Shown here: one piece after another, positions 1 to 6,436 of the stretch
How positions within the stretch are numbered: position 1 is the stretch's first letter
Layout of the letters: the number at the start of each line of letters is the position of its first letter
Assembly: GCA_019243895.1 (NCBI GenBank)
Contig: JAFATP010000039.1
Coordinates: forward strand, 1 to 6,436
Direction of reading: 5' to 3'
DNA: 6,436 nt
DNA from: Alphaproteobacteria bacterium
GTDB taxonomy: Bacteria > Pseudomonadota > Alphaproteobacteria > Rickettsiales > SXRF01
The notes under the pieces: generated by a model
Told to the model about the DNA's origin: nothing
What the model saw: the letters and a program-made list of their open reading frames with translations, nothing else
The model's database searches: none
Program-made: the position numbers and the translations under genes

Positions 1-70
1 CCAGGAGGATTACCTGGAACTGGCCGTGCGCGCCCTGCATAGCGCTTTCGAGCTGGATAAGGTGGAGTGA
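1..70 (+). CDS. lysC: Aspartokinase, C-terminal tail (partial)
   Basis: Only the last 22 codons are in the window, read from base 2 and ending at TGA 68-70. They give a tail containing DYLELAVRALHSAFELD. Alphaproteobacterial aspartokinases typically end with a segment of the form YTELAVRTLHxxYGLD, the final helix of the second ACT domain, and this matches closely. Aspartokinase phosphorylates L-aspartate, the first step towards lysine, threonine and methionine. The ACT domains bind the feedback-inhibiting amino acids, but the residues that would show which effector is used lie outside the window. The call rests on about 20 residues of remembered family pattern, so it is good but not certain. 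Confidence 0.75.
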   Translation, partial: QEDYLELAVRALHSAFELDKVE

Positions 71-197
71 GAATCGTTTCAGGCGTATTCTTTTCCCTTT
101 TCAAGCGCGCTGACTGCGGATAAACTGGCCCATCCCTCATGCGGCGGCGCTGGCGGTGAAGGAAACCCACTTATCGGGAATCAATCAGGGAACGGAG

Positions 198-221
198 CCT
201 GTGCCGGAAGGGCGGTACAGG
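198..221 (+). promoter_or_regulatory. Leader hairpin just upstream of the oxidoreductase ribosome binding site
   Basis: CCTGTGCCG (198-206) can pair with CGGTACAGG (213-221) as nine consecutive base pairs, including one G-U wobble (203/216), around a six-base loop GAAGGG. No T-run follows, so it does not look like an intrinsic terminator of the preceding lysC. It ends one base before the AGAGG (223-227) that probably serves as the ribosome binding site of the next gene, so it could affect translation or mRNA stability. The pairing is seen in the sequence; a regulatory role is inference. Confidence 0.4.
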
Positions 222-229
222 TAGAGGAT

Positions 230-1246
230 ATGGCTGAATCAATTCAACTGTTATGGAAACGCGGCACGGAGCTGCTCGGATGCCCCCACGCCATCATGGG
301 CGGCGCCATGAGCTGGGTGTCCGAGCGCAATCTGGTGGCGGCGCTTTCGAATGCCGGAGGCTTCGGCGTGATTGCCGCTTCCGCTATGCCGCCGCATGCG
401 CTGGAGGCCGAAATCATCGCCACCCGCGCGCTCACCGACAAGCCCTTCGGCGTCAACCTCATCATCATGCACCCGCAATTGAGCGAGCTGGTGGCGGTGT
501 GCGGGCGCCAGAAGGTGAGCCATGTGGTGTTGGCGGGCGGCATCCCTTCCGCCGCCACCATCAAGGCGCTGAAGGATGACGGCGCGAAGGTCTTGTGCTT
601 TGCGCCTTCCGCCATCATCGGGCGCAAGTTGATCAGACTCGGCGCGGACGGGCTGATCATCGAAGGCGCGGAGGCGGGGGGGCATATCGGCCCGGTTTCC
701 ACCTCGGTGCTGGCGCAGGAGATCCTGCCCGTCATCCGCGAAGTGCCGGTGTTCGTAGCGGGCGGCATCGGGCGCGGCGAAGCCATTGCCGCGTATCTGG
801 AAATGGGCGCGTCCGGGGTGCAGCTCGGCACCCGGTTCGTGTGCGCGGAGGAATCCATCGCGCATCCCAATTTCAAGGAAGCGTTCATTCGCGCCAGCGC
901 CCGCGACGCGCAGGCTTCCGTGCAGCTTGATCCGGATTTTCCGGTGATCCCAGTGCGTGCGCTGGCCAATGCCGCCAGCGATGAGTTCGCCCGCTTTCAG
1001 CATGAGGTGATCGGCAAATTCCGGCGCGGCGAAATGGAGAAAAAGGAAGCGCAGCTGGCCATAGAGCATTTCTGGGCGGGCGCATTGCGGCGCGCCGCCA
1101 TCGAGGGCGACGTGGAGCGCGGCTCATTGATGGCGGGGCAAAGCGTGGGTATGGTGAGCGCCATTCAGCCGGCGGCGGGCATCATCGCGGAGCTGGTGGC
1201 GCAGGCGGAACATCATTTACAGGCGCGAAACGCGCGCAGAGCCTGA
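230..1246 (+). CDS. Nitronate monooxygenase / FabK-like FMN-dependent oxidoreductase
   Basis: This 338-residue TIM-barrel flavoprotein belongs to the 2-nitropropane dioxygenase / nitronate monooxygenase / FabK superfamily. Visible family signatures are GGAMSW (residues 24-29), NAGGFG (41-46), EGxEAGGHxG with the conserved His at 152, AGGIGRG (177-183, phosphate/FMN-binding loop) and GVQLGTRFV (196-204). Length is normal and the protein appears soluble and cytoplasmic. Nitronate monooxygenases oxidise alkyl nitronates with O2. FabK relatives reduce enoyl-ACP, and others are NAD(P)H:quinone reductases, so the exact substrate cannot be read here. The ATG at 230 is preceded by AGAGG (223-227), an unusually short spacing of two bases. 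I see no better in-frame start, and the first residues (short leader, then LWKRGTELLG) fit homologues I recall. The gene ends six bases before the RodZ-like gene, in the same frame, which suggests translational coupling. Confidence 0.85.
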   Translation: MAESIQLLWKRGTELLGCPHAIMGGAMSWVSERNLVAALSNAGGFGVIAASAMPPHALEAEIIATRALTDKPFGVNLIIMHPQLSELVAVCGRQKVSHVVLAGGIPSAATIKALKDDGAKVLCFAPSAIIGRKLIRLGADGLIIEGAEAGGHIGPVSTSVLAQEILPVIREVPVFVAGGIGRGEAIAAYLEMGASGVQLGTRFVCAEESIAHPNFKEAFIRASARDAQASVQLDPDFPVIPVRALANAASDEFARFQHEVIGKFRRGEMEKKEAQLAIEHFWAGALRRAAIEGDVERGSLMAGQSVGMVSAIQPAAGIIAELVAQAEHHLQARNARRA

Positions 1247-1252
1247 TGCACG

Positions 1253-1799
1253 ATGTATATTAACGCTCAGAGTTACGGGGAGCTCGGCGCGATTCTGCGT
1301 CAGGCCAGGGAAAAGCGCCGGTATGCGCTGACACAGGTGGCCGACTACGTGCATATTCGCCAGCGTTACCTTCAGGCGCTGGAAGAGGGCGCGTTGGATC
1401 AATTGCCCGGCAGCGCGTATGTGAAAGGTTATCTGCAGCAATATGCCCGCTTTCTCGGTCTTCCGGAAAACGAAGTGCTGGCGGCTTACGAGCGCATCGG
1501 CGCCGTGCCGCAACGGCGGTTTTTTCATCTTCCCGATACACTGCGGAGAGAAGAGAATCCGGGACGGCCTTTAATGTGGGTGGCGCTGGCATTGGCGGTG
1601 GGCCTTGCCGTTTGGACCTCGCGCACGGCGCTGCGGCCTACGCCTGCGTTGCCGCTTCTGCCGAAGGTGGCGGAGAAGACCGCAAAGCCGCATCAAACCG
1701 CGTGCAGCGGCGCCGCGCTTTCCGCCTGGCCGCCTTGTTATTCCAGCGAAATTCACGTAAGCTCGCCGTTTATGATCGGAACCCCGCGGAATAAATCCT

Positions 1800-1816
<17 letters not shown>
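1253..1816 (+). CDS. RodZ-like membrane-anchored HTH protein lacking the periplasmic domain
   Basis: This is 187 residues. Residues about 9-72 form a Cro/cI-type HTH_25 domain with the hallmark pattern LRQAREKRR...[40 protein letters not shown]. This N-terminal cytoplasmic domain is shared by RodZ, which binds MreB and supports rod shape. A basic/proline linker leads to a single hydrophobic segment, about 107-122 ([14 protein letters not shown]), consistent with one inner-membrane helix. RodZ normally continues with a periplasmic region carrying a beta-rich DUF4115 domain. Here only about 65 low-complexity residues (Pro, Ala, Ser) follow, and the last six codons overlap the start of ispG. The protein is therefore a naturally short relative or a truncated/frameshifted RodZ. 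The start is six bases after the preceding TGA, with no clear ribosome binding site, so translation is probably coupled to the oxidoreductase gene. Linkage to ispG and hisS is, as I recall, common in alphaproteobacteria. Confidence 0.75.
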
Positions 1817-3010
<1,194 letters not shown>

Positions 3011-3014
<4 letters not shown>

Positions 3015-3451
3015 TTCGGGTGCGCTGTGTAATAACGGTCTAAAGCACTGACTTTAGGCTTTTCTACGTTAGGAGTTGGTCCATTTTCCAATATCCGATC
3101 GACCATTTCATGTACGGCTGCCGTAACCTTCTCAAGGATTTCCCGTGCGGCTGAGGCCGATAGTGGACTATCGCTGCCGATGCGATAATAACGTGCATTC
3201 GGTGATTGGTCTTGAGGATTAGCAAATGTTTGAGGATTAGCCGATTCCGTAAGATTGTATTTTTTCAATTCAGTGGAGAATTCGCAGCGAAGCATAGCAG
3301 CCGTCTTTGCATTTGGAGCTTCCAGAGGATCAATCACGACCATAAGGTAAGGATTGGAAGTGTTTTGCAGCGTGATCCGCGCTTCATAGGATTGGTTTTT
3401 ATAGTCAAAGGGCGTCATGAATTGCTTAACTACCGCTTCTTTTTCATCCAT
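3011..3451 (-). CDS. Orphan hypothetical protein, 146 residues, convergent to ispG
   Basis: I do not recognise this protein. An in-frame ATG exists at 3487, but the start at 3451 is preferred. It has an ideal AAAGGAG (3458-3464) six bases upstream, and a promoter-like sequence places transcription initiation near 3483, downstream of the longer start. The product is soluble-looking, with no signal peptide or membrane segment. Residues 11-43 look beta-rich ([23 protein letters not shown]). A Pro/Asn/Gln-rich linker with a short duplication follows (71-80), and residues about 98-123 form a likely amphipathic helix ([24 protein letters not shown]). Codon use is AT-richer than the flanking ispG and hisS. 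Its TAA (3013-3011) overlaps the ispG TAG (3012-3014), so the genes interlock tail to tail with no room for a bidirectional terminator. The strong ribosome binding site and coherent composition support a real gene, probably acquired. Confidence 0.7.
3212..3241 (+). repeat. Short direct repeat inside the orphan gene (two 12-bp copies)
   Basis: TTGAGGATTAGC occurs at 3212-3223 and again at 3230-3241, an 18-base period with six bases between copies. Read on the minus strand it encodes Ala-Asn-Pro-Gln twice (residues 71-74 and 77-80 of the 146-residue protein). The period is a multiple of three, so gain or loss of a unit would keep the frame. It looks like a recent slippage duplication in a linker. 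Confidence 0.8.
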
Positions 3452-3457
3452 TTTCAT

Positions 3458-3464
3458 CTCCTTT
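3458..3464 (-). promoter_or_regulatory. Strong ribosome binding site deciding the start of the minus-strand gene
   Basis: On the minus strand this reads AAAGGAG, six bases from the ATG at 3451. It is the best Shine-Dalgarno match in the window, and it is why the start at 3451 is chosen over the in-frame ATGs at 3487 and 3457. The latter would overlap or abut the site. Confidence 0.75.
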
Positions 3465-3489
3465 CTATCGGCTGCGCTATTCAACAAAT

Positions 3490-3517
3490 AGTTTACACAA
3501 ATTAAAAATTATATCAA
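3490..3517 (-). promoter_or_regulatory. Putative sigma70-type promoter for the minus-strand orphan gene
   Basis: On the minus strand, TTGATA (3517-3512; five of six matches to TTGACA) is followed after 16 bases by TAAACT (3495-3490; four of six matches to TATAAT). Initiation would fall near 3483, leaving a leader of about 30 bases to the ATG at 3451. The spacer is AT-rich and a perfect TATAAT overlaps it, but that has no fitting -35. This is a consensus match by eye only. Confidence 0.35.
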
Positions 3518-3576
3518 GTGATATACGCTTGCGATCTACGCCAATCGGCGGCATAGTCGCCGGAAACGAGAGGAAA

Positions 3577-3903
3577 ATGGCGATGGTGGCATGGCTGGCG
3601 CTCATCTGCGTGATCATTGAAATCGGCGCCCTGCTTTACGGCTTGTTCGTGCCCGAGGCAAAATTGTTCTATGCGCTGGCGGTTTACGGCTCGCCGATCC
3701 ACCTGCTGATGAACCGGCTGGGCGCCCATGCGGAGCTTTTGCTGCAATTCCGGTTTTATTACTCCCTCATCGCCTTTCACGTCATCAAATACGGCGCGCT
3801 CATCAAAGGGCGCATCGATGAGGCGTATGGCGGGGTTTACATTCCCGCCCTGATCGGCGAAGCGGCATACCTCGCCTATTGCGGTTACACGCTATACTCG
3901 TAA
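3577..3903 (+). CDS. Small integral membrane protein, about four helices, upstream of hisS
   Basis: I do not recognise a family. From the ATG at 3577 the product is 108 residues, mostly hydrophobic. Likely membrane segments are about 4-24 (VAWLALICVIIEIGALLYGLF), 29-45 (KLFYALAVYGSPIHLLM), 54-72 (LLLQFRFYYSLIAFHVIKY) and 87-106 (VYIPALIGEAAYLAYCGYTL), with a basic loop GALIKGRID between the last two. It is unusually rich in Tyr. The start is uncertain: GAGAGG (3568-3573) lies three bases before ATG 3577 but nine before ATG 3583, which would give 106 residues, and an in-frame TTG at 3529 would give 124. Base composition matches the core genes rather than the neighbouring orphan. The stop is two bases before the hisS ATG, so the two are almost certainly cotranscribed. 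Coherent helix pattern and hisS spacing support a real gene of unknown function. Confidence 0.65.
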   Translation: MAMVAWLALICVIIEIGALLYGLFVPEAKLFYALAVYGSPIHLLMNRLGAHAELLLQFRFYYSLIAFHVIKYGALIKGRIDEAYGGVYIPALIGEAAYLAYCGYTLYS

Positions 3904-3905
3904 TT

Positions 3906-5186
3906 ATGCAGCAGCGCCTTCAGCCGGTTCGCGGCACGCACGATATATTCCCGGAGGAATCGGCTAAACGCCGCTTTATCGAAGAGCAATGGCGGCGTGC
4001 GGCGCAAGCTTATGGCTTCGGCGAAATCGCCACGCCGGTGTTTGAGCAGACGGAGGTGTTCCACCGCACGCTAGGCGACACGTCCGACGTGGTGACGAAG
4101 GAAACCTACACCTTCCTTGATCGCGGCGGCGACTCCTTAACGCTGCGGCCCGAATTCACCGCCTCGGTGGTGCGGGCGTTTATTTCCGCCGGGCTGACGC
4201 AGAATCTGCCGCAGAAATTCTTTTACCAGGGCGCGGCGTTCCGTTATGAGCGCCCGCAGCGCGGACGCCTGCGGCAGTTTCACCAGGTGGGGGTGGAACT
4301 GCTAGGCGCGCCGGAGCCGGAGGCGGATGTCGAAGTGATCGCGCTCGCCGCGCAGGGCTTGAATGCGCTGGGGCTGCTGCCGCATGTGACGCTGGAGATC
4401 AATTCGCTGGGAGACGCCGCAAGCCGGGATGCGTTCCGCGCGGAAATCGTGAGCTATTTCACGCCGCACCGGGAGAAGCTCTCGGAAGAAAGCAAAATCC
4501 GCCTTGAGAAAAACCCGCTGCGCATCCTGGATTCCAAAAGCGATGAAGACCGCCTGCTTATAAAAGACGCCCCCACCTATGACCGTTGCTTATCCGAAAG
4601 CGCCCGGGCGTTTAAGCAGTCAGTATGGAGCGGCCTGGAAAATCTGGGCGTTATGCGGCAGGTGAACGTGGTGTGGAATCCGCGGCTGGTGCGCGGCCTG
4701 GATTATTATAACCACACGGTGTTCGAATTCACCACCGCCAGGCTTGGCGCGCAGGGAACGGTGCTGGCGGGCGGGCGCTATGACGGGCTGGTGCCGCAGA
4801 TGGGCGGCCCGGACGTGGCCGGCGTGGGATTCGCCGCCGGGGTGGAGCGCATGCTGGCGCTGATGGAGGAAATAAACGCTTCTTTCCCATTGCCGCCGCC
4901 GGTCATCACCGTGATACCGATGGGGGAGGCGGCGGAAGCGACGGCGTGGAAACTCGCCATATCCTTGCGCGAGCAGGGCTTCTGCGTTGACATCGCGTAT
5001 CGCGGCAACGCCAAGAAGCGCTTCCAGCGCGCCGACAGAATAGGAGCCGCCCTGGCATTGATACTGGGCGAGGATGAATTGAAGAGCGGCGGCGTCACCG
5101 TGAAGGATTTACGCGACGGGCGCCAATGGGGCGTGGCGTTGGATGCGCTCGGGCAAGTGTTGCATACGCAGCTTGCATCAGGTTAA
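3906..5186 (+). CDS. hisS: Histidyl-tRNA synthetase
   Basis: This class II aminoacyl-tRNA synthetase charges tRNA-His with histidine and acts as a cytoplasmic homodimer. The 426 residues start with the typical QRLQPVRGTHDIFPEE. TLRPEFT follows, then motif 2 FRYERPQRGRLRQFHQ starting at Phe112, with the conserved Arg113. An insertion domain comes next, then the histidine-specific signature LVRGLDYYNHTVFE (catalytic-type Arg263) and AGGRYDGLV. Motif 3 is GVGFAAGVERM (306-316, conserved Arg315). The C-terminal anticodon-binding domain begins with VITVIPMG and includes QGFCVDIAYRGNAKKRFQRAD and ALILGEDEL. All signatures are intact and length is normal. An in-frame TTG nine codons upstream is possible, but ATG 3906 gives the expected N-terminus. 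No Shine-Dalgarno is visible, and the start lies two bases after the membrane-protein stop, so translation is probably coupled. In many alphaproteobacteria, as I recall, prfA/prmC follow hisS; here they do not follow directly. Confidence 0.97.
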   Translation: MQQRLQPVRGTHDIFPEESAKRRFIEEQWRRAAQAYGFGEIATPVFEQTEVFHRTLGDTSDVVTKETYTFLDRGGDSLTLRPEFTASVVRAFISAGLTQNLPQKFFYQGAAFRYERPQRGRLRQFHQVGVELLGAPEPEADVEVIALAAQGLNALGLLPHVTLEINSLGDAASRDAFRAEIVSYFTPHREKLSEESKIRLEKNPLRILDSKSDEDRLLIKDAPTYDRCLSESARAFKQSVWSGLENLGVMRQVNVVWNPRLVRGLDYYNHTVFEFTTARLGAQGTVLAGGRYDGLVPQMGGPDVAGVGFAAGVERMLALMEEINASFPLPPPVITVIPMGEAAEATAWKLAISLREQGFCVDIAYRGNAKKRFQRADRIGAALALILGEDELKSGGVTVKDLRDGRQWGVALDALGQVLHTQLASG

Positions 5187-5192
5187 AAAAAC

Positions 5193-5222
5193 TTGACATA
5201 ATGATTAATATAACGTAATTAT
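5193..5222 (+). promoter_or_regulatory. Putative promoter downstream of hisS
   Basis: A perfect TTGACA (5193-5198) is followed after 18 bases by AATTAT (5217-5222; four of six matches to TATAAT) in a strongly AT-rich spacer. A better -10-like TATTAT (5220-5225) is spaced 21 bases, too far for a standard promoter. It would give a leader of about 90 bases to the ATG at 5321. A short inverted repeat GTTTA/TAAAC (5234-5238 and 5244-5248) lies just downstream and could be an operator. No terminator hairpin for hisS is visible here. Confidence 0.35.
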
Positions 5223-5296
5223 TATCCTCTTTCGTTTAAATAATAAACATCATGCTGCTACACCGGCTGCCGATGATGGTTAGCCTTCATTTACCT

Positions 5297-5316
5297 TAAC
5301 CTAGCCTTAGGGGTTA
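5297..5316 (+). promoter_or_regulatory. Hairpin that could mask the ribosome binding site of the LRR-like gene
   Basis: TAACCTA (5297-5303) can pair with TAGG plus TTA (5308-5311 and 5314-5316) around a GCCT loop, leaving GG bulged. TAACC with GGTTA (5312-5316) is an alternative pairing. The 3' arm contains AGGGG (5309-5313), the only plausible Shine-Dalgarno, seven bases before ATG 5321. Folding would hide the ribosome binding site. The stem is short and AT-rich, so it is at best a modest control element. Confidence 0.3.
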
Positions 5317-5320
5317 TATT

Positions 5321-6403
5321 ATGAATCTTCTCAATAAAAATGACTTCTTAACAACCATTGCTCAAGACCCTGATAATACATTACTCAGAGTGGAATATGC
5401 CAAGTTTCTTAGCGGAAAAACGGAGGATCCGGATGCGGTAGAGCAGGGAAAATTCATTCTTGCGCAGTGCGAATTAAGCGACCCTGCCAGGGCGGGTGAC
5501 GTGGGGCGATTGAGGCAAGAAATTGAAACGATGATGCCTCTTGCCGCTTCCAGGCGACCAATGGCGCCCAATACGCTCGATACATATAAGCATGCGGATT
5601 TTAGCACGCTGCCGGAATGGGCAAAAAAAGCCCTTGGGCAAGAGGTATTAAAACACTTGGAAGTTGCTCAGGAAGGATTCAACAGGTGTGCAAAAGGTGA
5701 CAACGCGTATCCTGTATTGGATTTCGATCGTGGCTTTGCCAATATAACGTTAGATGCTGACAATCTTCACATATACGCGAAACCTAAGCCTAAAGAGAGC
5801 ATGGTCGATACTGTCGCAGCCAGCGGCATTGTTCAGAATATCACGATTACCGGCAGGTTCAGGCGCAATGGCGATCTTCCTGATAGCTTCACTATGGTGG
5901 CAGAAAAAAAGGATCGCCATAGGCCCCCCGGGATTAATGATCCTCGAGGATATTACGGGTATCTCTCCCATGACAAAGATGAATTGGCTTGGAAAACTGA
6001 CGCATTGAAGAACATCAATCAGCTTACCTATAACCGACTGGAAATTAATGATTATAATGCCCAGGCGTTTGCCGGGTGCGAGGCATTCAAGAACTTGCGT
6101 ACACTCAGTTTTGCTGACTGCGTGTTTAACGGCGAAGGGAATGGCAAGAAGGCTATCGATACGATCGTGGATAGCCCAAATCTTGCTAATACCGTCATTC
6201 TGGTTAGCGGGCCGCACTATCATGCCGGAAGATATAACGCCGAAGGAAATAAGGTTCAGGAAGAAAGTTTTCCTGATGCACGGCTGGAAAAACTCAGGGC
6301 TCATAACGCAGAGGTCGAAAGAAAACGTGGTCCGCAAGCGGCAATGGAGGGCGTGAATTATACGACGGCCAGAGGGGTGGGGATGAACGCTGCGGGTGGT
6401 TAA
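5321..6403 (+). CDS. TIGR02996-type repeat-companion domain protein with LRR-like body
   Basis: This is 360 residues, without signal peptide or membrane segment. Residues about 8-53 match the repeat-companion domain (TIGR02996) pattern: DFLTTIAQDPD (8-18), Arg23, YAKFL (26-30, for the usual YADWL), EQGKFILAQCEL (41-52). In that family, best known to me from Planctomycetes and Myxobacteria, this N-terminal domain precedes leucine-rich or other repeats. A second family-like landmark is FDRGF (135-139), followed by a leucine-spaced stretch ending in VQNITITG, recalling the RGFxxxLxL entry to the repeats. Residues about 231-300 (NQLTYNRLEI, FKNLRTLSFADC, PNLANTVILVSG) are degenerate LRR-like. The tail is a charged helix (LEKLRAHNAEVERKR), then Gly-rich. 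AGGGG lies seven bases before ATG 5321. Composition is AT-richer than hisS, suggesting transfer. The role is unknown; LRR-like folds usually bind proteins. Confidence 0.8.
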   Translation: MNLLNKNDFLTTIAQDPDNTLLRVEYAKFLSGKTEDPDAVEQGKFILAQCELSDPARAGDVGRLRQEIETMMPLAASRRPMAPNTLDTYKHADFSTLPEWAKKALGQEVLKHLEVAQEGFNRCAKGDNAYPVLDFDRGFANITLDADNLHIYAKPKPKESMVDTVAASGIVQNITITGRFRRNGDLPDSFTMVAEKKDRHRPPGINDPRGYYGYLSHDKDELAWKTDALKNINQLTYNRLEINDYNAQAFAGCEAFKNLRTLSFADCVFNGEGNGKKAIDTIVDSPNLANTVILVSGPHYHAGRYNAEGNKVQEESFPDARLEKLRAHNAEVERKRGPQAAMEGVNYTTARGVGMNAAGG

Positions 6404-6436
6404 TGCCTCACGATAATGCGTGTGGCGGTGAGTCGG

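Noticed and set aside
139..159. Tiny ORF encoding MRRRWR in the lysC-oxidoreductase spacer, resembling an arginine-rich leader peptide
   Set aside because: Six codons in GC-rich DNA, no clear ribosome binding site and no attenuator-like paired hairpins with a T-run; chance is the simpler explanation.
251..1069. Long open frames on the minus strand and in other forward frames across the oxidoreductase gene
   Set aside because: They are shadows of GC-rich coding sequence: Arg/His/Ala-rich translations without any family motif, while the forward frame at 230-1246 carries clear motifs.
1735..1776. Possible internal promoter for ispG (TTGTTA and TATGAT)
   Set aside because: No -35/-10 pair with acceptable spacing: TTGTTA pairs only with a poor TAAGCT, and TATGAT has no fitting -35.
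3879..3905. Extended hisS start at TTG 3879
   Set aside because: It would add nine residues overlapping the membrane-protein gene. ATG 3906 gives the standard HisS N-terminus and a two-base gap.
5750..6337. A 195-residue minus-strand open frame within the LRR-like gene
   Set aside because: It has no recognisable motif and no convincing ribosome binding site. The forward frame covers it fully and has family-like signatures.
6407..6432. Inverted repeat CTCAC (6407-6411) / GTGAG (6428-6432), possible terminator stem after the LRR-like gene
   Set aside because: Five-base stem with a 16-base loop, and the window ends before any T-run could be seen.
6403..6436. Possible next gene starting at ATG 6403, overlapping the preceding stop as TAATG, reading MPHDNACGGES
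   Set aside because: Only ten codons are visible, with no good ribosome binding site; it cannot be distinguished from noncoding sequence.

Overview
The window looks like part of an alphaproteobacterial chromosome. The GC-rich core genes, the order aspartokinase tail / nitronate-monooxygenase-like / RodZ-like HTH protein / ispG / hisS, and the sequence flavour of these proteins all fit that class. I cannot place it to order or genus from sequence alone.

Layout. Bases 1-70 are the C-terminal tail of an aspartokinase (lysC). After a 159-base gap with a clean 9-bp hairpin comes a tight plus-strand block: an FMN-dependent nitronate monooxygenase/FabK-like oxidoreductase (230-1246), a short RodZ-like membrane HTH protein (1253-1816, six bases downstream) and ispG (1800-3014, overlapping the HTH gene by 17 bases). 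A small AT-richer orphan gene on the minus strand (3011-3451) then converges on ispG, so that the two stop codons overlap. A divergent spacer of about 125 bases leads to a small four-helix membrane protein (about 3577-3903), which sits two bases upstream of hisS (3906-5186). An AT-rich 134-base spacer separates hisS from a 360-residue protein (5321-6403) with an N-terminal 'repeat-companion' (TIGR02996-type) domain followed by a leucine-rich-repeat-like body. The last 33 bases hold no gene I can call. No stretch over 300 bases lacks a gene.

How the genes relate. lysC, ispG and hisS are housekeeping functions: aspartate-family amino acids, MEP isoprenoid synthesis and histidyl-tRNA charging. 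The oxidoreductase, RodZ-like gene and ispG are packed closely enough to be one transcription unit. The membrane protein and hisS look like a second unit. The minus-strand orphan and the TIGR02996/LRR-like gene are visibly less GC-rich than the core genes and interrupt the cluster; they look like accessory insertions.

I see no mobile element, CRISPR array, tRNA or rRNA, and no multi-gene novel system. The most unusual items are the TIGR02996/LRR-like protein, the RodZ-like protein with no periplasmic domain, the orphan convergent gene, and two 5'-leader hairpins beside ribosome binding sites.
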